Of a DNA stretch of 8,865 nucleotides, positions 6,860 through 8,865 are shown piece by piece. A model generated the notes under the pieces. That model did no database searches and was not told the DNA's origin. It was given only the letters and a program-made list of their open reading frames with translations. The position numbers and the translations under genes are program-made. Origin of the DNA: Oligoflexales bacterium. Lineage in GTDB: Bacteria > Bdellovibrionota > Oligoflexia > Oligoflexales > Oligoflexaceae. Numbering within the stretch: the first letter of the stretch is position 1; each line of letters opens with the position of its first letter. Location of the stretch: NCBI GenBank assembly GCA_015232735.1, contig JADFZC010000015.1:1-8865 (forward strand), in the 5' to 3' direction.

Positions 6860-7399
6860 TCAAAATACTTCTATCTCATCGCCACTGACCGATTTAAGCC
6901 CCAAATCAGTCGTATTAAATTTATCCCAGTTTATCACCTGGCATTTACTTCGGTTGATTAGTGTTCCCCCATTCCATTCATCAATCCAGCTGTCCTCAAT
7001 GAAATCGGATCCCTTGAAGAAAATAATGTCATTGATTTTGCTGGTACAAAGTGGAAGGGATATCGTCGTTATAATATTGGCGACCCCAAGAACCTGCTTG
7101 ACTCTGCCTGCCACGCAGTTTGAGAATTCCCTCATCACATGGGCGTGAGCAAATTCCTCCGTTCCCGCACCTATTGTCTCAACAAGACGCACAATATCGG
7201 ATTCACAAAAGAATGTAATGTAGCTCATTTTAATGTCCTCTCCGACGAGGAGAATAAGCGACATCCAATCCTTGTCTATCTTGGAAGAGCTATTATAATC
7301 CCTGTCCGTCACTTCGTGTATTCCACCAAAATATTCCAAAGTGTGCTTTACCGAATCCCGAATGACAGCTTTAAGTTTATTTGCAACTTCCTGATTCAA
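6860..7399 (-). CDS. CheX-like putative phosphatase (second copy), TTG start
   Basis: 179 residues from the TTG at 7399, almost the same length as the first copy. The helix VMREFSNCVAGRVKQVL carries the ExxN pair E91 and N94, aligning with E90 and N93 of the other copy (E-x2-N-x3-G-x2-K). The N-terminal helix (NQEVANKLKAVIRDSVKHTLEYF) and following strands (WMSLILLVG, MSYITFFCES) also fit CheX. Outside the motif the two copies are very different, so they are old paralogues or separate acquisitions. An ATG at 7492 is in frame but would overlap the upstream gene by about 60 bases and add a non-CheX tail. The TTG has GAGGAG eight bases upstream and leaves a clean 34-nt gap. The gene is probably cotranscribed with the STAS-like gene. 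It may act on the CheY-like protein or on another receiver. Confidence 0.8.
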   Translation of the reverse strand: MNQEVANKLKAVIRDSVKHTLEYFGGIHEVTDRDYNSSSKIDKDWMSLILLVGEDIKMSYITFFCESDIVRLVETIGAGTEEFAHAHVMREFSNCVAGRVKQVLGVANIITTISLPLCTSKINDIIFFKGSDFIEDSWIDEWNGGTLINRSKCQVINWDKFNTTDLGLKSVSGDEIEVF

Positions 7400-7407
7400 A
7401 GCCGTGT

Positions 7408-7413
7408 CTCCTC
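7408..7413 (-). promoter_or_regulatory. Ribosome binding site GAGGAG deciding a TTG start
   Basis: The minus strand reads GAGGAG, an eight-base spacer, then TTG at 7399. It is the best ribosome site in the signalling half of the window. It argues for the TTG over the in-frame ATG at 7492, which lies inside the upstream coding region. Confidence 0.7.
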
Positions 7414-7433
7414 GAAATATAACAGAAAAACCC

Positions 7434-8822
7434 CTAAAACAGCATGATCTGTCCTGGTGAACCAAGTGGATGTTTTTCCTCCCTGGTATCAAAATCCGAG
7501 AAGAAAAACAGGAACGCGAATTTTTCCTGGTCTGTAACCATGCTCTGTTTAATCATTCCCAAAACGGCATCCTGAGCTTCCTTACTTTTCTTTTCGCCGT
7601 TCTGAATGAATACTATGACATTTGTCAGATAATCGCCTTCAATGATCCTATGTTCAAGAACCTGTCTTACCAGATCGAATCCCTGAAGAAGTACAACGCA
7701 TCTGCCGGTATCTGAATCGATCATTGCCAATTCCTTGAAAACCTCCTCGCGGGTTTCAGGCCAGCTGCCCTCGCTCAGGGGATCCATTATGTTGAAATCT
7801 TCCCTTGCCTTTTCAAGAATATCCGGAACTATCCTGGAACTCTCGACATTTAAAAGTCCGGATTTCAACGGAGGTATGATTCTAAGTTCCAGCATCTTTT
7901 GCCCCATCTTGACCCCGACATCCTCTATCTTGCCAACGATGGCTCCAAGTTCCAAAACCGATTTAACAAAAACCTCGAAATTCGTGTAAAATGACTTCCC
8001 CTTATCATCAGCCGGGTTTGCCGAATATGCCTGCAGCCTTCTCATTGCACGGTCACAACTGACCTGTACCTCAGAGATCTTTTTTGACAAAGTCTGGCAT
8101 TCTGAACCGACCCAGTCCAAAATTGTGGTAATTTTTTTGGCGAGGCCCAGTTTTTCCTTGCCTTGAATCCTTGCAAGACCGGACTCAATTGAATCAACCC
8201 TCTGTTTTATATCATTGAGCAGCTTGACAAGACCATGCTCTGAAGAGGATAGCAAGTCCGTGGCAAGTCCTATGGTAGTTCCGGTGAAAGCTATAAAATT
8301 CCGCCAAAAACAAAATTCCTTGGTATTGTCCCTTACCCATGGACTGACAAAAGTTGTAGGGGTGGATGTTTCATGAGGCGAGCAGGAAGGACACCAAAAA
8401 ATTAGATTTCCTTCAACCCTGGGCCCATCCCTGGATATGGTATCATACATGCCTTTTTCCAGCATCTGGGAGACATCGCTTGCCTCGACCTGCCTGAGCA
8501 CTGTGTCTTCATCCGGTTTGTTTACATCAAATATTGGAATTTCGTAACTCTGGACACGATAACGTTTTCCGAAATCAGGAAACAGCCGAAAATAGCGAAA
8601 AACGAGACATGGCATATTGACCAAAACCGCGTTGGCGGCTTTTTCAATCAAATATCTATTAAAACTGGCAAGTCCTATCCAGCTGACCTCTGTGATAGAT
8701 GAACAATCAATGGCAACCACATTGCTAATCAATTCATCAAATGTTGCCAGATTGACATTATCTCCCAAGGGTCCATGAACCTTCATGACATTATTATTCA
8801 ACTTATGAACATAAAAGCGCAT
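7434..8822 (-). CDS. STAS-like N-terminal domain protein of unknown function
   Basis: 462 residues. Residues 1-84 read as a STAS (anti-sigma-antagonist-like) domain: strand MRFYVHKLNNNVMKVHGPLG, helix, strand AIDCS, the turn SSITEVSWIGLASF and strand AVLVNMP. In phosphorylatable STAS domains the turn is D-S-S-G-L. Here it is S47-W48-I49-G50-L51, so the phospho-serine position is tryptophan. Residues about 138-175 contain W-C-P-S-C-S-P-H (C144, C147, H150) and a further C171, a possible metal site. Residues about 180-260 are helical with a possible coiled coil. The rest is mixed alpha/beta with a charged C-terminus, and I recognise no domain there. There is no signal peptide or clear membrane segment. 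The ATG at 8822 starts directly on the first STAS strand; AAAAGG about 11 bases upstream is a weak ribosome site. It is followed after 34 nt by a CheX-like gene, suggesting a role in phospho-signalling as a partner-binding scaffold (inference). Confidence 0.78.
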   Translation of the reverse strand: MRFYVHKLNNNVMKVHGPLGDNVNLATFDELISNVVAIDCSSITEVSWIGLASFNRYLIEKAANAVLVNMPCLVFRYFRLFPDFGKRYRVQSYEIPIFDVNKPDEDTVLRQVEASDVSQMLEKGMYDTISRDGPRVEGNLIFWCPSCSPHETSTPTTFVSPWVRDNTKEFCFWRNFIAFTGTTIGLATDLLSSSEHGLVKLLNDIKQRVDSIESGLARIQGKEKLGLAKKITTILDWVGSECQTLSKKISEVQVSCDRAMRRLQAYSANPADDKGKSFYTNFEVFVKSVLELGAIVGKIEDVGVKMGQKMLELRIIPPLKSGLLNVESSRIVPDILEKAREDFNIMDPLSEGSWPETREEVFKELAMIDSDTGRCVVLLQGFDLVRQVLEHRIIEGDYLTNVIVFIQNGEKKSKEAQDAVLGMIKQSMVTDQEKFAFLFFFSDFDTREEKHPLGSPGQIMLF

Positions 8823-8865
8823 TGTGAGACCAACCTTTTAGTGAACAGGCATTCAAATTTTCATG
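8823..8865 (-). other. Leader of the STAS-like gene, cut by the window
   Basis: These 43 bases carry stop codons in several minus-strand frames (for example TGA near 8853 and TAA near 8840) and the weak AAAAGG ribosome site. No promoter boxes can be assigned because the sequence ends too soon. An upstream gene could end here, but its identity cannot be seen. Confidence 0.4.

Noticed and set aside
7400..7492. ATG at 7492 as the start of the second CheX-like gene
   Set aside because: It overlaps the STAS-like coding region, adds residues unlike CheX, and the TTG at 7399 has a far better ribosome site.
1..8865. CRISPR array, tRNA, rRNA or intact transposase
   Set aside because: No regularly spaced repeats, cloverleaf-like segments or transposase motifs were seen on either strand.

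Overview
The window looks like chromosomal DNA of a heterotrophic Gram-negative bacterium. My best guess is a deltaproteobacterium of the Desulfobacterota type. That guess is inference from three things: a methylcrotonyl-CoA-type carboxylase, free-standing CheX-like and STAS-like signalling proteins, and moderately AT-rich DNA with a short GTGCCC-rich intergenic island. There is no rRNA, tRNA or intact mobile element, so the taxonomy is not secured.

Layout. (1) Positions 1-125 hold three closely packed hairpins; the middle one can act as a terminator for the minus-strand genes. (2) Positions 112-5447 hold four genes on the minus strand, separated by only 5, 27 and 33 nt. In transcription order they are a DnaQ-like DEDDh 3'-5' exonuclease, an acyl-CoA carboxylase carboxyltransferase (beta) subunit, the matching biotin carboxylase/biotin carrier (alpha) subunit, and an unrecognised protein with a probable winged-helix N-terminus. 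They are probably one operon. (3) Positions 5448-5869 are a 422-nt divergent intergenic region. It holds a sigma70-like promoter for the rightward genes, several inverted repeats and a C-rich patch whose minus strand could form a G-quadruplex. (4) Positions 5870-6838 encode a CheX-like protein and a single-domain CheY-like receiver on the plus strand. (5) Positions 6860-8822 on the minus strand encode a STAS-like N-terminal domain protein followed by a second CheX-like protein with a probable TTG start. The two signalling pairs converge tail to tail with only 21 nt between them.

How the genes work together. The carboxylase pair would carboxylate 3-methylcrotonyl-CoA (leucine degradation) or a related branched acyl-CoA. 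The beta subunit is very close to the MCC family right down to its C-terminal GIFRM. The alpha subunit keeps its catalytic residues but departs from consensus around the ATP site. The second half resembles a compact phospho-signalling module: one receiver with an intact phosphorylation pocket, two CheX-type putative phosphatases that both keep the ExxN catalytic motif, and a STAS-like protein whose usual phospho-serine position is tryptophan. No chemoreceptor, CheA or flagellar gene is visible, so its output is unknown. This module is the best candidate here for a system not yet described.
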